A DNA stretch of 41,049 nucleotides from Ruminococcus sp. (lineage in GTDB: Bacteria > Bacillota > Clostridia > Oscillospirales > Ruminococcaceae), in assembly GCA_014799805.1 (NCBI GenBank), contig JAAVHJ010000024.1, positions 1-41,049 on the forward strand, written 5' to 3'. A program made the position numbers and the translations under genes. Positions within the stretch are counted from its first letter, which is position 1, and the number at the start of each line of letters is the position of its first letter. The notes under the pieces were generated by a model that was not told the origin of the DNA, did not search any database, and saw only the letters and a program-made list of their open reading frames with translations. Positions 1 through 7,391 of this stretch are shown piece after piece.

Positions 1-211
1 GCAAACGAATTTCTTTCAAAGATTCACAATCACCAAATGCCCAAGCTCCAATGCTAGTAATGCTATCAGGCAAATGTATTTTTTTCAAATATTTACAATC
101 ACCAAATGCCCGAAATTTAATTCTAGTAACGCCATCTGGAACAATTGCAATTATATCACCAAATTCAGCAATGCATCTTGTTAATACATGATTTTCAATT
201 TCAAATTTCAT
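1..211 (-). CDS. BspA-like leucine-rich-repeat protein, N-terminal part (cut by window edge)
   Basis: Only the first 70 codons are inside the window; the gene runs off the left edge. The protein starts MKFEIENHVL, the same first ten residues as the next gene upstream, and continues into LRR_5/BspA-type repeats (pattern AFxxCxxLKxIxLPDSITSIG). The ATG at 209-211 follows AAAGAGGTG (220-228 on the complementary strand) at 8 nt, and this RBS lies right beside the stop of the preceding gene, so the two are probably co-transcribed. No signal peptide or membrane segment is visible at the N-terminus. BspA-like repeats generally mediate protein binding; I infer nothing more specific. It is clearly a tandem duplicate of the gene at 233-1051. 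Confidence 0.8.
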   Translation of the reverse strand, partial: MKFEIENHVLTRCIAEFGDIIAIVPDGVTRIKFRAFGDCKYLKKIHLPDSITSIGAWAFGDCESLKEIRL

Positions 212-1000
212 TTAAAATACACCTCTTTCAGATTATTCTACATCACATTCAATGCTTGTAATATAATCTATATCTGTAATACTATCTGGAAAACATATTT
301 TGTCTAAAGATTTACAATTACAAAATGCTCCAAACCCAATACTAGTAATCTTCTTTGGAAACCGCACTTTTTTTAAAGATATACAACTAAAAAATGCACA
401 ATTTTCAATATTAGTAATACTATCTGGCAAATATACTTCTCTTAGAGACTTACACTCACTAAATGCATTAGTTCCAATACTTGTTATATTGTCTGGTAGA
501 TATATTTTTTTCAAAGCTCCGCAATTATGAAACGCTCCAGCCTCAATCATAATAAGATTTTTTGAAAAATGTACTTCTTTTAAAGATTCACAATTACCAA
601 ATGCTCCTGCTCCAATATTAATAATACTATCTGGCAAATACACTTCTTTCAAAGATTTACAGTCACTAAATGTACTAGATTCAATATAGGTAATAGTATC
701 TGAAAAATATATTTTCTCTAATAATTTACATTCTTCAAATATCCCCTGCCCCATATTCACAATACTTTTTGGGAAATGCACTTCTTTTAGAGATTTACAT
801 TGACTAAATGCAAAATTGCCTATGCTAGTAATATTATCTGGCAAATAGAGTTTCTGCAAAGATTTACAATTCCAAAATGCCTTATCTCCAATAACAGTAA
901 CACTATTTGGTAAATAAACTTCTTGCAAAGATTTACAACTAGCAAATGCCCTTTCTCTAATACTAGTCACACCATCTGGAACAATTGCAATTGCTTCGTC
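1..1000 (-). repeat. Degenerate 69-bp tandem repeat coding for LRR units
   Basis: The two LRR genes show a DNA periodicity of about 69 bp (23 codons). Words such as the complement of CTATCTGG, TTTCAAAGATTTACA and CAAATGC recur every period, and the N-terminal 30 bases of both genes are nearly identical. The repeat is coding and not a CRISPR: there are no constant repeats with unrelated spacers. It offers substrate for unequal recombination, which would change repeat number. Confidence 0.75.
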
Positions 1001-1051
1001 AGATTCGACAATACATTCTTTTAATACATGATTTTCAATTTCAAATTTCAT
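233..1051 (-). CDS. BspA-like leucine-rich-repeat protein
   Basis: This 272-residue protein is built almost entirely of about ten 23-residue LRR_5 (BspA/TpLRR) repeats with the core AFxxCxSLKEVYLPDSITxIG, after an N-terminal cap of about 30 residues (MKFEIENHVLKECIVESDEA...). The last repeat is incomplete (ends IECDVE). There is no signal peptide, sortase motif or transmembrane helix, so it should be cytoplasmic, unlike the secreted BspA adhesins. The ATG follows AGGAGC at a suitable distance. It lies just downstream of the pheT terminator and just upstream of a near-identical paralogue. I saw no good promoter between 1052 and 1113, so readthrough from pheST may contribute. Function unknown; protein-protein interaction is the family expectation. 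Confidence 0.85.
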   Translation of the reverse strand: MKFEIENHVLKECIVESDEAIAIVPDGVTSIRERAFASCKSLQEVYLPNSVTVIGDKAFWNCKSLQKLYLPDNITSIGNFAFSQCKSLKEVHFPKSIVNMGQGIFEECKLLEKIYFSDTITYIESSTFSDCKSLKEVYLPDSIINIGAGAFGNCESLKEVHFSKNLIMIEAGAFHNCGALKKIYLPDNITSIGTNAFSECKSLREVYLPDSITNIENCAFFSCISLKKVRFPKKITSIGFGAFCNCKSLDKICFPDSITDIDYITSIECDVE

Positions 1052-1080
1052 ATCATACAGCTCCTATCTAATGATAAATT

Positions 1081-1110
1081 AAGGCTCTGAAAAAAATTCA
1101 GAGCCTTTTT
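1081..1110 (-). terminator. Hairpin after pheT
   Basis: Arms AAGGCTCTGAA and TTCAGAGCCTT form an 11-bp stem with a 5-7 nt A/T loop, starting 4 nt beyond the pheT stop. On the minus strand the downstream tract is only moderately T-rich (AATTTATC), so termination may be partial, which would allow some readthrough into the LRR genes. Confidence 0.65.
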
Positions 1111-1113
1111 AAA

Positions 1114-3555
1114 TTACTTTGAACGTAATTCAGCATTTATTTTCTTAGTTAGAACTTTCATAACACTTTCTGCACAAGATTCAATTTCACTTGATGTAAG
1201 TGTTTTCTCCAATGAACCAATGACAAGCCGAACAGTAACAGATTTCTTCCCATCTGGAACTTGTTTGCCCTTGTATTCTTCTACAAATGCACAAGACTGT
1301 AATAAACTGCCTTGTTTTTTCTTGGACATAATTATTTTCTGGATTTCTTCCCATTTGACAGAACTATCTACCAGTACAGATAAATCATAGTCAATCATAG
1401 GATATTCTGGCAAGTGTGTAAATTCATTTGTTCTGGAAGCAAACGGCTTTAATAATTCTTCATCAATTTCAAATAGCATAACAGCATTATTTTTAATACC
1501 ACAAGCAAGAGCAGCTTTTTTTGATAATAATGCAAATTCGCCAACTTGAACATCATCTCTAAAAATATTTAACCAAACTGTCTCATCAGCCCAAACAGGT
1601 TTTTGTACTTGTTGAAAGCTTAACGCTTGCATATGTGTATATCTAGCCATATTTTCCAGAACGCCTTTTGCCTGACGGAATAAATCAAATACTTTTTTGT
1701 AATCGCCAACAAATGCACCACCAATATGTTTCCTTTGTTCTGGGAGTAATTCTGAACTATCATATTTTGAAGTATAATTTTCATCAAAAAATACTCTTGC
1801 ACCCTCAAATACAGAAAATTCATGATAATAACGCAAATTTTCGGAAACAGCTTTGACAATATTCGGCAGCAGGGAAGAACGAATATAACGCTCATTAGGA
1901 GACGGAGGCGTTGAAATCACAAGCATATTTTCAGTATTTTGCAAAATGGCATTGACATATTCGTCAGTCATCCACGGATATGTGAAAATTTCCTGCATAC
2001 CACATCTGAATGCCAAATATTCTTTGATTTTACGCTCTAAATCCACATCAAGCTGATTAATTGCACCATCAAATGAAGTGGTAATCACTTCGCCATTGAA
2101 ATTCTCATAGCCATACATACGAGCGACTTCTTCCATAATATCATCTTTAATAGAAATATCACCAGTAGAACGCCATGTTGGCACAATGACATGCATTGTA
2201 TCACTCTGAAATGACACAACAAAGCCTAATTTTTCGAGTAAATTTACAAGCTTTTCCTGTGAAAATTTAGTACCTAAGCGATGTTCTAACCAATTTACAG
2301 GCACATCAATTTCATTCTGAACTGCTTTTTCAGGGTAATTATCAGCAAAAGCTTTCATTTCCAATTCTGGATAGATTTCTTTTAATAATGTAATTGCCAT
2401 TGATAACGCTTGGTCACAACGTTCCGCATCAATTGCTTTTTCATATCTGGCAGATGCTTCTGTACGGTTTTCATAACGCAAAGCCGTTCTGCGAATGCCA
2501 GACGCTTCAAAATTAGCAACTTCTAAAATCACTCTGTTTGTACTTGGCAAAACAGAATCTTTTGCACCACCCATAACGCCAGCAAGTGCAACGGCACTTT
2601 CAGAATCTGCAATCACTAAATCATCTTCTGTAAGAGCTAATTTTTTATCATTTAATAATACCAATTCTTCTTGGGGTTTTGCATGTCTTACAGTAATATT
2701 GCCTGAAATTTGGTCAGCATCAAATGCATGTGTTGGCTGTCCAGTTGCTAACATCACATAATTTGTAATATCTACTAATGCATTAATCGGACGCATGCCA
2801 ACTTTCCAGATTCTATTCTGCATTTGATATGGTGATGGTTTCACAGATAAATTTTCAATTTCTGCACCAATATATCTTGCACATCTCTTAGAATCTTCAA
2901 TCACAATTTGCATCTCAGGAAGACCAGAAGCATTAAATTTTGGCAATTCTTTCAAAGGCAAATTGTACAATGCAGAGATTTCTCTTGCAATGCCATAATG
3001 CCCCCATAAATCAGGACGATTTGTCATAGATTTATTATCAATTTCTAAAATAACATCATTCATATCTAAAGCGTCAGCTAAAGGCGTACCTGCTGGCACA
3101 TCAAATGCTGATAAATCTGTAATTTCAGTTTCCGCATTTGCTGGGAATAAATCTGCAAGACCAATTTCTGAAGAAGCACAAATCATACCAAAACTTGCAA
3201 CACCTCTAAGCTTTGCATTTCTGATAACAACAGGTTCTCCCTCACCATGCCAACGAACGACAGCTCCAGGACACGCAACAGCAACTTTCATGCCTGCTTG
3301 CAAATTAGAACCACCGCAGACAATTTCTTTGATTTCTCCGCCAATATCTGTTTTACAAATTCTTAATTTATCTGCATTTGGGTGTGGCAATACTTCCTGT
3401 ATCACACCAACAATTAAATTTTCAAAATTTTCAGATAATTTTTTCACATCTTCCACTTCTACAGTTGACATTGTCAAATCATAAGCCAATTGCTTTAAAT
3501 CCATATCTTCTGGAAGTGCTACATAGTCTTTTATCCAGTTTAATGACAATTTCAT
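1114..3555 (-). CDS. pheT: Phenylalanine--tRNA ligase beta subunit
   Basis: This 813-residue protein is the beta subunit of the (alpha-beta)2 phenylalanyl-tRNA synthetase, which charges tRNA-Phe in the cytoplasm. Domains in order: an N-terminal strand, an EMAP/OB-fold tRNA-binding domain (about 40-150, LPHPNADKLRICK), the B3/B4 editing region (about 205-390, with PINALVDITNYVM and PTHAFDAD), B5 (about 400-475), the catalytic-like core, and the C-terminal FDX-ACB anticodon-binding domain (about 717-811, with YPMIDYDLSVLVD). Length is normal for bacteria. The ATG follows GGAGGTG at 8 nt. Only 15 nt separate it from the pheS stop, so the two form a bicistronic operon. Nothing is missing. Confidence 0.97.
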   Translation of the reverse strand: MKLSLNWIKDYVALPEDMDLKQLAYDLTMSTVEVEDVKKLSENFENLIVGVIQEVLPHPNADKLRICKTDIGGEIKEIVCGGSNLQAGMKVAVACPGAVVRWHGEGEPVVIRNAKLRGVASFGMICASSEIGLADLFPANAETEITDLSAFDVPAGTPLADALDMNDVILEIDNKSMTNRPDLWGHYGIAREISALYNLPLKELPKFNASGLPEMQIVIEDSKRCARYIGAEIENLSVKPSPYQMQNRIWKVGMRPINALVDITNYVMLATGQPTHAFDADQISGNITVRHAKPQEELVLLNDKKLALTEDDLVIADSESAVALAGVMGGAKDSVLPSTNRVILEVANFEASGIRRTALRYENRTEASARYEKAIDAERCDQALSMAITLLKEIYPELEMKAFADNYPEKAVQNEIDVPVNWLEHRLGTKFSQEKLVNLLEKLGFVVSFQSDTMHVIVPTWRSTGDISIKDDIMEEVARMYGYENFNGEVITTSFDGAINQLDVDLERKIKEYLAFRCGMQEIFTYPWMTDEYVNAILQNTENMLVISTPPSPNERYIRSSLLPNIVKAVSENLRYYHEFSVFEGARVFFDENYTSKYDSSELLPEQRKHIGGAFVGDYKKVFDLFRQAKGVLENMARYTHMQALSFQQVQKPVWADETVWLNIFRDDVQVGEFALLSKKAALACGIKNNAVMLFEIDEELLKPFASRTNEFTHLPEYPMIDYDLSVLVDSSVKWEEIQKIIMSKKKQGSLLQSCAFVEEYKGKQVPDGKKSVTVRLVIGSLEKTLTSSEIESCAESVMKVLTKKINAELRSK

Positions 3556-3570
3556 TTGAAAACACCTCCA

Positions 3571-4608
3571 TTATTTAAACTGTTGCAAGAATCTTAAATC
3601 TGCACTATGGAATAATCTAACATCATCTACACCATAACGCATCATAACAAGACGGTCAAGACCAATATTGACATAAAATCCTGTAAATTCATCTGGATTT
3701 AATCCAGCAGAACGCAATACATTCGGGTGTGGTGTACCGCCTGGCATAATTTCAATCCAACCAACATTTTTACAAACACTGCAACCTTTTCCGCCACATA
3801 CCAGACAACCCATATCAATTTCAAATCCTGGTTCTACAAACGGGAAAAAGCCTATACGCATTCTAACAGGTACATCTTTTCCAAATACTTTAGATAAAAC
3901 GCTTTTTAACATGACTTTACCAGAGGCAAAATCAATATTTTTATCTACAATTAGAGCTTCATATTGGAAAAATGCTCTTTCATGTCTAGCATCAGTTGTT
4001 TCATTTCTGTAAACTCTCCCTGGATAAACAAAGCGATACGGTGGCTTATGTGTCTGCATATAACGCACACTTCCGCCTGTCAAATGCGGTCTTAAACAAA
4101 GTTTTTCATTTGTTGCACCTGTATCATGACCGCCTAGCCAATAGGTATCCATACTTTCACGGGCAGGGTGATTCTGTGGGAAATTTAATTTATCAAACGC
4201 ATATAATTCACTGGTGATATCTTCTTCTTCGTAAATTTCAAATCCCATTGACCTGAATGCGTCATTTAAATCATAACACATTTGCGTAATTGGGTGTAAT
4301 GCACCGCCTGTTGGTGCAATTCCTGACACAGTGACATCAAAATCTGTTGAAATTTCTGACGCTTTGAGAATTAAATTTTCTCTCTGTTCGTCAATTAAAG
4401 CCGTAAATTTACGTTTTAGCTCGTTCACCAATCGACCAATTTCTGGACGTTCTGATTTGTCAAGTTTTGGCATTTCTTTCATGATTTCTGTCAAAGAACC
4501 CTGTTTTCCTAATAGGGAAGCTTTGACCTCTTGTAATTCTGGTTCTGTTTGCGTTGCCAGAATTTTTTCTTCTCCCTCATGAAGTAATGCATTCAATTTT
4601 TCTTTCAA
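3571..4608 (-). CDS. pheS: Phenylalanine--tRNA ligase alpha subunit
   Basis: This 345-residue class II synthetase catalytic subunit attaches phenylalanine to tRNA-Phe together with PheT. Visible features: an N-terminal coiled coil (about 1-85), the core with MGFEIYEEEDITSELYAFD and LNFPQNHPARESMDTYW, motif 2 (VYPGRVYRNETTDARH, about 195-210), and motif 3 near the C-terminus (GLDRLVMMRYGVDDVRLFH). A cysteine-rich CLVCGGKGCSVC insertion, common in Bacillota PheS, is present. The start is TTG at 4606-4608, preceded by GGAGG at 7 nt; no better start exists. pheS is first gene of the pheST operon and is read from a near-perfect promoter with a leader of only about 30 nt. Confidence 0.97.
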   Translation of the reverse strand: MKEKLNALLHEGEEKILATQTEPELQEVKASLLGKQGSLTEIMKEMPKLDKSERPEIGRLVNELKRKFTALIDEQRENLILKASEISTDFDVTVSGIAPTGGALHPITQMCYDLNDAFRSMGFEIYEEEDITSELYAFDKLNFPQNHPARESMDTYWLGGHDTGATNEKLCLRPHLTGGSVRYMQTHKPPYRFVYPGRVYRNETTDARHERAFFQYEALIVDKNIDFASGKVMLKSVLSKVFGKDVPVRMRIGFFPFVEPGFEIDMGCLVCGGKGCSVCKNVGWIEIMPGGTPHPNVLRSAGLNPDEFTGFYVNIGLDRLVMMRYGVDDVRLFHSADLRFLQQFK

Positions 4609-4644
4609 AATGATTCCTCCGTTTCGTGTTTAAAAATCTTAATT

Positions 4645-4673
4645 ATTATAACACAGTTTCAAATTTATGTCAA
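4645..4673 (-). promoter_or_regulatory. Sigma-A promoter of pheST
   Basis: On the minus strand TTGACA (4668-4673) and TATAAT (4645-4650) are separated by exactly 17 nt. The expected start site is near 4638, leaving a leader of about 30 nt before the TTG of pheS. That is too short for a T-box, the usual control of aminoacyl-tRNA synthetase operons in Bacillota. Confidence 0.85.
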
Positions 4674-4688
4674 GAATAATCTTTTGAT

Positions 4689-4910
4689 TTAATTAGGCTT
4701 TTCTTCTTGCACAAAGATTAAAACATCATTTATTTCACAATCCAAGGCTTCACAAATCCTAGACAAAATATAGCCGTCATAGCGTGTAACTCTGTTTTTG
4801 TAATAATTATCAATTGTTTGATATTTAATATCTGTTATTTTTGCAAGCTGGTATCTTGTCATGTGCTTTTCTTCTAAAATTTTATCTAAATTAAGTTTAA
4901 GTTTTATCAT
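4689..4910 (-). CDS. Small XRE-family helix-turn-helix regulator
   Basis: This 73-residue protein is a bare HTH_XRE/Cro-type DNA-binding domain: LNLDKILEEKHMTRYQLAKIT (helices 1-2), the recognition region IKYQTIDNYYKNRVTRYDGY, then ILSRICEALDCEINDVLIF, the usual C-terminal helices. It has the short YozG-type layout with a brief acidic tail (VQEEKPN). The ATG at 4908-4910 has GGAGGT 8 nt upstream; the frame stays open further upstream, but that extension (VNIYVILDIIILL...) overlaps the promoter and has no RBS. It is divergent from the small acidic protein at 5028, and their promoters share the same -35 bases, so autoregulation and cross-regulation are likely (inference). Confidence 0.88.
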   Translation of the reverse strand: MIKLKLNLDKILEEKHMTRYQLAKITDIKYQTIDNYYKNRVTRYDGYILSRICEALDCEINDVLIFVQEEKPN

Positions 4911-4944
4911 AGTCAATACCTCCATTAACAATATTATTATATCT

Positions 4945-4973
4945 AATATAACGTATATATTTACTCTTGACAA
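4945..4973 (-). promoter_or_regulatory. Promoter of the XRE regulator gene
   Basis: Minus-strand TTGTCA (4968-4973), 17-nt spacer, TATATT (4945-4950). The -35 occupies almost the same bases as the -35 of the divergent promoter, so the two cannot both be occupied by polymerase. Confidence 0.7.
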
Positions 4974-4995
4974 TTATCTTTTTTATATGTATACT
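4967..4995 (+). promoter_or_regulatory. Promoter of the small acidic protein gene
   Basis: TTGACA (4967-4972), 17-nt spacer, TATACT (4990-4995). Inverted half-sites GTATATAT (4953-4960) and ATATATAC (5001-5008) flank the shared -35 region and are candidate operator halves for the XRE protein. Confidence 0.75.
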
Positions 4996-5027
4996 TAAAA
5001 ATATATACACAAAAGGAGGTATACACT

Positions 5028-5198
5028 ATGTTAGACTATAAATCATTATTTTATGAGTCGCAAGCAAAAATTTCAGATTTGATAAATCAACTTGAAATGC
5101 TAACTTCTGATTTGATTGTACATATGCAAAATTGTGAACAATCCGTTATAGAATCAAGTGAATCTGAAACAGATGAAGAAGATAATAAAGACGTATAA
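5028..5198 (+). CDS. Small acidic protein, 56 residues, function unknown
   Basis: The frame ATG 5028 to TAA 5198 has an excellent AAAGGAGGT RBS 7 nt upstream, a strong promoter and a terminator directly after it, so I take it as a real gene despite its size. The product begins MLDYKSLFYESQAKISDLIN, is predicted alpha-helical and coiled-coil-like over residues 5-40, and ends in a very acidic tail (ESSESETDEEDNKDV). It has no membrane segment and a single cysteine. I do not recognise a family. It is divergent from a 73-residue XRE regulator with overlapping promoters, which recalls regulator/small-effector pairs or an antirepressor, but this is inference. A toxin role is not suggested by its composition. 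Confidence 0.72.
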   Translation: MLDYKSLFYESQAKISDLINQLEMLTSDLIVHMQNCEQSVIESSESETDEEDNKDV

Positions 5199-5223
5199 AT
5201 TTTTTCTTCGTAAGCAATCTATT

Positions 5224-5253
5224 AAAAAAGTCGGACAATCGCCCGACTTTTTT
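5224..5253. terminator. Bidirectional terminator
   Basis: Arms AAAAAAGTCGG (5224-5234) and CCGACTTTTTT (5243-5253) with an 8-nt loop, with T-runs on both strands. It sits between the convergent 56-residue protein gene and the ABC permease gene and serves both. Confidence 0.9.
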
Positions 5254-5258
5254 ACAAT

Positions 5259-5930
5259 TTAAAATTCTTTTTTACTTGCCCAAACAAATCCCATATGATA
5301 CATCCAAAGTGTCACACCACAGAATATGATTAACATTACATTTATGATTAACAATATCATATGATTCAAATCACTTTCTTGAATTTCTGGTATAATACTA
5401 ACAATTAAGGCACTTATAACACCAACAGTAATTGTTAAACTAGCAACTATTATTTTTGCTCTGGAACTGCCAAATTTCATAACACAACTAATCTCCCATA
5501 TTCCCATAAAACTGGATACTATTAGAATCATTAGAGCAATCTCACCAAGATTTAATAAATTATTCCTATCAAATATCATTCCACGAATCATTCCAATAAT
5601 TGTCAAAGTTGTAATTGCCAGCACGCAAGAAATAACAGAATTCAGCATATGAAAAATATATTTTTCTTTTACATACTGTTTTTTTGTAAAAGGCATTGTC
5701 AAAGCATACTGCATAAAACCAGCTTTTTCGTCATAATGAAATACAGCAGATGTAATCGAAAATGCAAATGCTATAAATGGGGTTATTAAATAAGAAAAAT
5801 CAAAGAAACTTTCTGCTGACATCCCCATAGACACTATTATAAAAAATAGCATCATCAATCCAATAATAAAACCATAAGTTTTATAATCTTTTTTTACCAT
5901 ATAAAAATCATTCAGTAACAAAGCTTTCAT
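5259..5930 (-). CDS. ABC-2 type transporter permease
   Basis: This 223-residue membrane protein has about six hydrophobic helices (roughly residues 20-37, 45-65, 95-115, 130-150, 160-180, 192-215). A cytoplasmic segment with a conserved-looking MPFTKKQYVKEKYIFH motif follows helix 2, typical of the ABC-2 permeases paired with YtrA-type GntR regulators. Its ATG overlaps the TGA of the ATPase gene by 4 nt (ATGA), so translation is coupled. It should form the membrane channel of the exporter whose ATPase is encoded just upstream. The substrate is unknown; relatives in such operons respond to cell-wall stress or peptide antibiotics (family knowledge, not visible here). Confidence 0.88.
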   Translation of the reverse strand: MKALLLNDFYMVKKDYKTYGFIIGLMMLFFIIVSMGMSAESFFDFSYLITPFIAFAFSITSAVFHYDEKAGFMQYALTMPFTKKQYVKEKYIFHMLNSVISCVLAITTLTIIGMIRGMIFDRNNLLNLGEIALMILIVSSFMGIWEISCVMKFGSSRAKIIVASLTITVGVISALIVSIIPEIQESDLNHMILLIINVMLIIFCGVTLWMYHMGFVWASKKEF

Positions 5931-6775
5931 ACCTGCTCCCCCTTTACCTGCATTAACATAATTTCGTCAATTTTCGGACGTTCAAACACGCAATTAAAAT
6001 ATTTATTTTCTAATGCTCTGCCGTTTGGCAATAAGATTTCATATTGATAATCCATTTTGCGATATATCGCACCAGATTCTGATTTTAATTTTTCAAAATC
6101 TTTTTCGCCACATCTGACAATGCGATAGTCATATAATAACTCATCTTTAGATTTTGTAAATATTAATTTGCCCTTATGCAAAAATGTAATATAATCTGCA
6201 ATTTTTTCTAAATCCGTTGTGATATGCGAAGATAATAAAATACTATGTTCTTCGTCCTGCACGAAATCTAAAAAAATATCTAATAATTCATCTCTAGCAA
6301 TTGGGTCAAGTCCTGCTGTCGGTTCGTCCAGAATTAAAAGCTTTGCATTATGCGACAATGCAACAGCAATACTTAATTTCATTTTCATGCCTTTAGAAAA
6401 ATCTTTCAGTGCCTTTTTTTCAGGCAAATTAAATTTTTCCAGATATTCTTGATATAAATTTGCATTCCAATTTTGATATGTCAAGGCATTAATTTTATTA
6501 ATTTGTTCTGGTGTGAGCATTTCATAAAAATGAACTGTATCAAATACAACACCAATCTCTTCTTTTACTTGACTATCCAAAGCCTTTCCATAAAATAATA
6601 CTTCTCCATTGTCTCTGTGAACCAAGTCAAGCATTGACTTAATCAAAGTACTTTTTCCTGCACCATTTTCACCAATTAAGCCCATAATACAGCCCTGTGG
6701 CAAACACATACTGATATTTTTAAGCGTGAATTTTTCATAGCTTTTCGTGACATTCCTAATTTCCAAAGCTTGCAT
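5927..6775 (-). CDS. ABC transporter ATP-binding protein (YtrB/BcrA-like)
   Basis: This 282-residue ATPase has Walker A GENGAGKST (35-43), a divergent signature FSKGM (126-130, in place of LSGGQ), Walker B LLILDEP (146-152) with D-loop AGLD, and the switch histidine in SSH (H184). A C-terminal domain of about 70 residues follows (GEKDFEKLKSESG...), as in exporters of the YtrB type. The ATG has GGAGG 10 nt upstream, inside the end of the GntR gene, which lies only 2 nt away. It energises the permease downstream. The KGM signature is frequent in this subfamily, so I do not read it as loss of activity. Confidence 0.92.
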   Translation of the reverse strand: MQALEIRNVTKSYEKFTLKNISMCLPQGCIMGLIGENGAGKSTLIKSMLDLVHRDNGEVLFYGKALDSQVKEEIGVVFDTVHFYEMLTPEQINKINALTYQNWNANLYQEYLEKFNLPEKKALKDFSKGMKMKLSIAVALSHNAKLLILDEPTAGLDPIARDELLDIFLDFVQDEEHSILLSSHITTDLEKIADYITFLHKGKLIFTKSKDELLYDYRIVRCGEKDFEKLKSESGAIYRKMDYQYEILLPNGRALENKYFNCVFERPKIDEIMLMQVKGEQV

Positions 6776-6777
6776 GA

Positions 6778-7155
6778 TTATTCGTCCTCCTCGTAAAACA
6801 TTGTTAATAATTCAATTAACTTTTCCAGTGAAATATTACTGGTTCTTGCAATTTCTGTTGCTTTTAATAAATGTTCTTCTGCTTGTCGCTGTCGTTCTTC
6901 CTGATAAAATTGCTTTCCGTTAGCAGAAATAAAACTTCCTCGCCCGACAGTTGTTTCAATAAAACCGTCTCTTTGTAAATCTTCATAAGCTCTTTGTACC
7001 GTGATAACGCTAATATGCAAAGATTTTGCTAATCCTCGCATAGACGGAATGGCATCACCTTGTTGGAGCTGTCCAGACATCACCATTGCTTTGATTTGCG
7101 AAGTAATCTGCTCATAAATTGGAACGTTTGTGTTAGAACTAATAATAATTTCCAA
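6778..7155 (-). CDS. GntR-family (YtrA subfamily) transcriptional regulator
   Basis: This 125-residue protein has a winged HTH of the GntR type (residues about 8-75: IYEQITSQIKAMVMSGQLQQGDAIPSMRGLAKSLHISVITVQRAYEDLQRDGFIETTVGRGSFI) and only a short helical tail (76-125), which defines the YtrA subfamily. The start is TTG at 7153-7155, after AAGGGTGAT; the nearby ATG is out of frame. It is the first gene of the regulator-ATPase-permease operon. Palindromes cover the -35 and the start site of its own promoter, so autorepression is expected. The family is normally derepressed by an unknown cell-envelope signal. Confidence 0.92.
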   Translation of the reverse strand: MEIIISSNTNVPIYEQITSQIKAMVMSGQLQQGDAIPSMRGLAKSLHISVITVQRAYEDLQRDGFIETTVGRGSFISANGKQFYQEERQRQAEEHLLKATEIARTSNISLEKLIELLTMFYEEDE

Positions 7156-7207
7156 ATCATCACCCTTTTTTCAATTTAATTTTTGATAAGCTTAAATTGT
7201 GATTAAT

Positions 7208-7228
7208 TGTACTTATCAAGTAAGTACA
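7208..7228. promoter_or_regulatory. Palindromic operator over the start site (site 1)
   Basis: TGTACTTA (7208-7215), 5-nt spacer TCAAG, TAAGTACA (7221-7228): a perfect 8-bp inverted repeat placed immediately downstream of the -10 of the GntR operon. It is a likely binding site for the YtrA-type regulator. Confidence 0.7.
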
Positions 7229-7256
7229 TTATAGCATATTACAGTACACTTGTCAA
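7228..7256 (-). promoter_or_regulatory. Promoter of the GntR-ABC operon
   Basis: Minus-strand TTGACA (7251-7256), 17 nt, TATAAT (7228-7233): a perfect sigma-A consensus. Such a strong promoter needs a repressor, which fits the flanking palindromes. Confidence 0.85.
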
Positions 7257-7260
7257 GTGT
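7246..7260. promoter_or_regulatory. Palindromic operator over the -35 (site 2)
   Basis: ACACTT (7246-7251), GTC, AAGTGT (7255-7260). The repeat contains the -35 hexamer of the GntR operon. The preceding bases give the word AGTACACT, which recurs in the divergent promoter. Confidence 0.65.
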
Positions 7261-7303
7261 TTTTTGAAAAAAATTAAAAAAAAGAGAATAAATTTTCTCT
7301 CTC

Positions 7304-7332
7304 TTGACAAAGTACACTGGTTATGCTATAAT
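7304..7332 (+). promoter_or_regulatory. Promoter of the flavin-binding split-barrel gene
   Basis: TTGACA (7304-7309), 17 nt, TATAAT (7327-7332). The spacer contains AGTACACT (7311-7318), identical to the word at site 2, and an inverted repeat TAGTGT-N5-ACACTA (7347-7363) lies just downstream of the start site. The divergent gene is therefore probably under the same GntR regulator. Confidence 0.8.
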
Positions 7333-7346
7333 ACCATGAGCGATAG

Positions 7347-7363
7347 TAGTGTATTTGACACTA
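7347..7363. promoter_or_regulatory. Palindromic operator downstream of the plus-strand promoter (site 3)
   Basis: TAGTGT (7347-7352), ATTTG, ACACTA (7358-7363). Half-site AGTGT/ACACT is shared with site 2. It would block the gene at 7392 when bound. Confidence 0.55.
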
Positions 7364-7391
7364 TGTTAAATTATAATTTGGAGGGAAATTA

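Noticed and set aside
1..1000. Possible CRISPR array in the 69-bp repeats
   Set aside because: Repeats are degenerate, keep one reading frame and code for LRR units; there are no constant repeats with unique spacers and no cas genes.
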